Assembly (NCBI GenBank): GCA_016776705.1
Contig: JADHSW010000165.1
Coordinates: 1-6,623 of the forward strand
DNA length: 6,623 nucleotides
Reading direction: 5' to 3'
DNA from: Rhodospirillales bacterium
GTDB taxonomy: Bacteria > Pseudomonadota > Alphaproteobacteria > Rhodospirillales > JABHCV01
Position 1 is the stretch's first letter. The number at the start of each line of letters is the position of its first letter. The position numbers and the translations under genes are program-made. The notes beneath the pieces were generated by a model. That model did not search any database, had not been told where the DNA came from, and saw only the letters and a list, made by a program, of their open reading frames with translations. Shown piece after piece: positions 6,312-6,623 of this stretch.

Positions 6312-6623
6312 ATGTTCTCGTCTTTTGAATGGATGATGGCCATGCGCTATCTACGGGCACGACGACAGGAGGGATTTATCTCCGTCATCGCCTGGTTCTC
6401 GCTTTTGGGTATCGCCCTTGGTGTCGCGACCCTGATTATCGTGATGTCCGTGATGAACGGTTTTCGCGAAGAATTGCTGGACCGAATTCTGGGCATCAAC
6501 GGGCATCTTAGTATCTACGGACAATCCGAACAGTTGAGCGACTTTGATAATTTGGCTGATAAGATCCGCGGCCTGCAAGGCGTTACCGATGCATCGCCCA
6601 TTATCGAAGGGCAAGTTATGGTT
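6312..6623 (+). CDS. lolC: Lipoprotein-releasing ABC transporter permease LolC/LolE family, N-terminal part (3' end outside window)
   Basis: This is the inner-membrane permease of the LolCDE-type complex, which pulls outer-membrane lipoproteins out of the inner membrane and hands them to LolA. The frame runs open from ATG at 6312 to the window edge, giving 104 residues of an expected 410 or so. It begins MFSSFEWMMAMRYLRARR, the amphipathic family start, followed by EGFISVIAWFSLLGIALGV and a membrane helix at about 22-47. MNGFREELLDRILGINGH (48-65) is the typical opening of the large periplasmic domain. Many alphaproteobacteria have a single LolC/E-type permease, usually followed by lolD, so the exact LolC versus LolE label is uncertain. 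The start is 8 bp after proS; AGAGAAG (6302-6308), overlapping the proS stop, is a plausible weak ribosome binding site. A later in-frame ATG exists, but this start best fits the family. Confidence 0.93.
   Translation, partial: MFSSFEWMMAMRYLRARRQEGFISVIAWFSLLGIALGVATLIIVMSVMNGFREELLDRILGINGHLSIYGQSEQLSDFDNLADKIRGLQGVTDASPIIEGQVMV

Noticed and set aside
5863..6360. Minus-strand open frame of 165 codons across proS and lolC
   Set aside because: It covers the conserved 3' part of proS and the lolC start, with no recognisable domain or ribosome binding site.
1..6623. Mobile element, CRISPR array, tRNA or defence system
   Set aside because: Almost the whole window is accounted for by eight housekeeping genes in one direction; no inverted terminal repeats, spaced repeats, transposase or tRNA-like cloverleaf were seen.

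Overview
The window is a tightly packed stretch of housekeeping genes, all on the + strand. Its gene order points to an alphaproteobacterium, most likely in or near the Rhodospirillales. The case rests on four things: the order nuoN-birA-coaX-rnj-mce-(tag)-proS-lolC, a short prolyl-tRNA synthetase without the bacterial editing insertion, a biotin ligase without a DNA-binding domain, and a proteobacterial RNase J next to a type III pantothenate kinase. The taxonomic call is inferred from gene content and remembered synteny; no database was consulted. Base composition looks moderately GC-rich and even, with no obvious island.

Layout: positions 1-702 are the C-terminal half of nuoN (complex I), whose stop overlaps the start of birA by four bases (ATGA). 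birA (699-1448) is followed after 35 bp by coaX (1484-2260), then after 3 bp by rnj (2264-3910). After 36 bp comes mce (3947-4351), and after 9 bp tag (4361-4918). A 71-bp gap, the longest here, holds a 10-codon mini-ORF touching the tag stop and the proS ribosome binding site. proS (4990-6303) is followed after 8 bp by the start of lolC (6312 to the window edge). No gap exceeds 300 bases, and I found no rRNA, tRNA, CRISPR array, insertion sequence or convincing terminator. The spacing suggests one or two long transcripts.

Function: the genes serve respiration (nuoN), cofactor attachment and synthesis (birA for biotin, coaX for CoA), CoA-ester metabolism (mce), RNA processing (rnj), DNA alkylation repair (tag), translation (proS) and lipoprotein export to the outer membrane (lolC). 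birA, coaX and mce plausibly meet in propionyl-CoA breakdown: biotinylated propionyl-CoA carboxylase makes the methylmalonyl-CoA that Mce epimerises. That link is inference.

I see no evidence of an undescribed system. The points most worth a second look are the tag gene in the mce-proS slot, its divergent sequence, and the small structured gap with a mini-ORF before proS.
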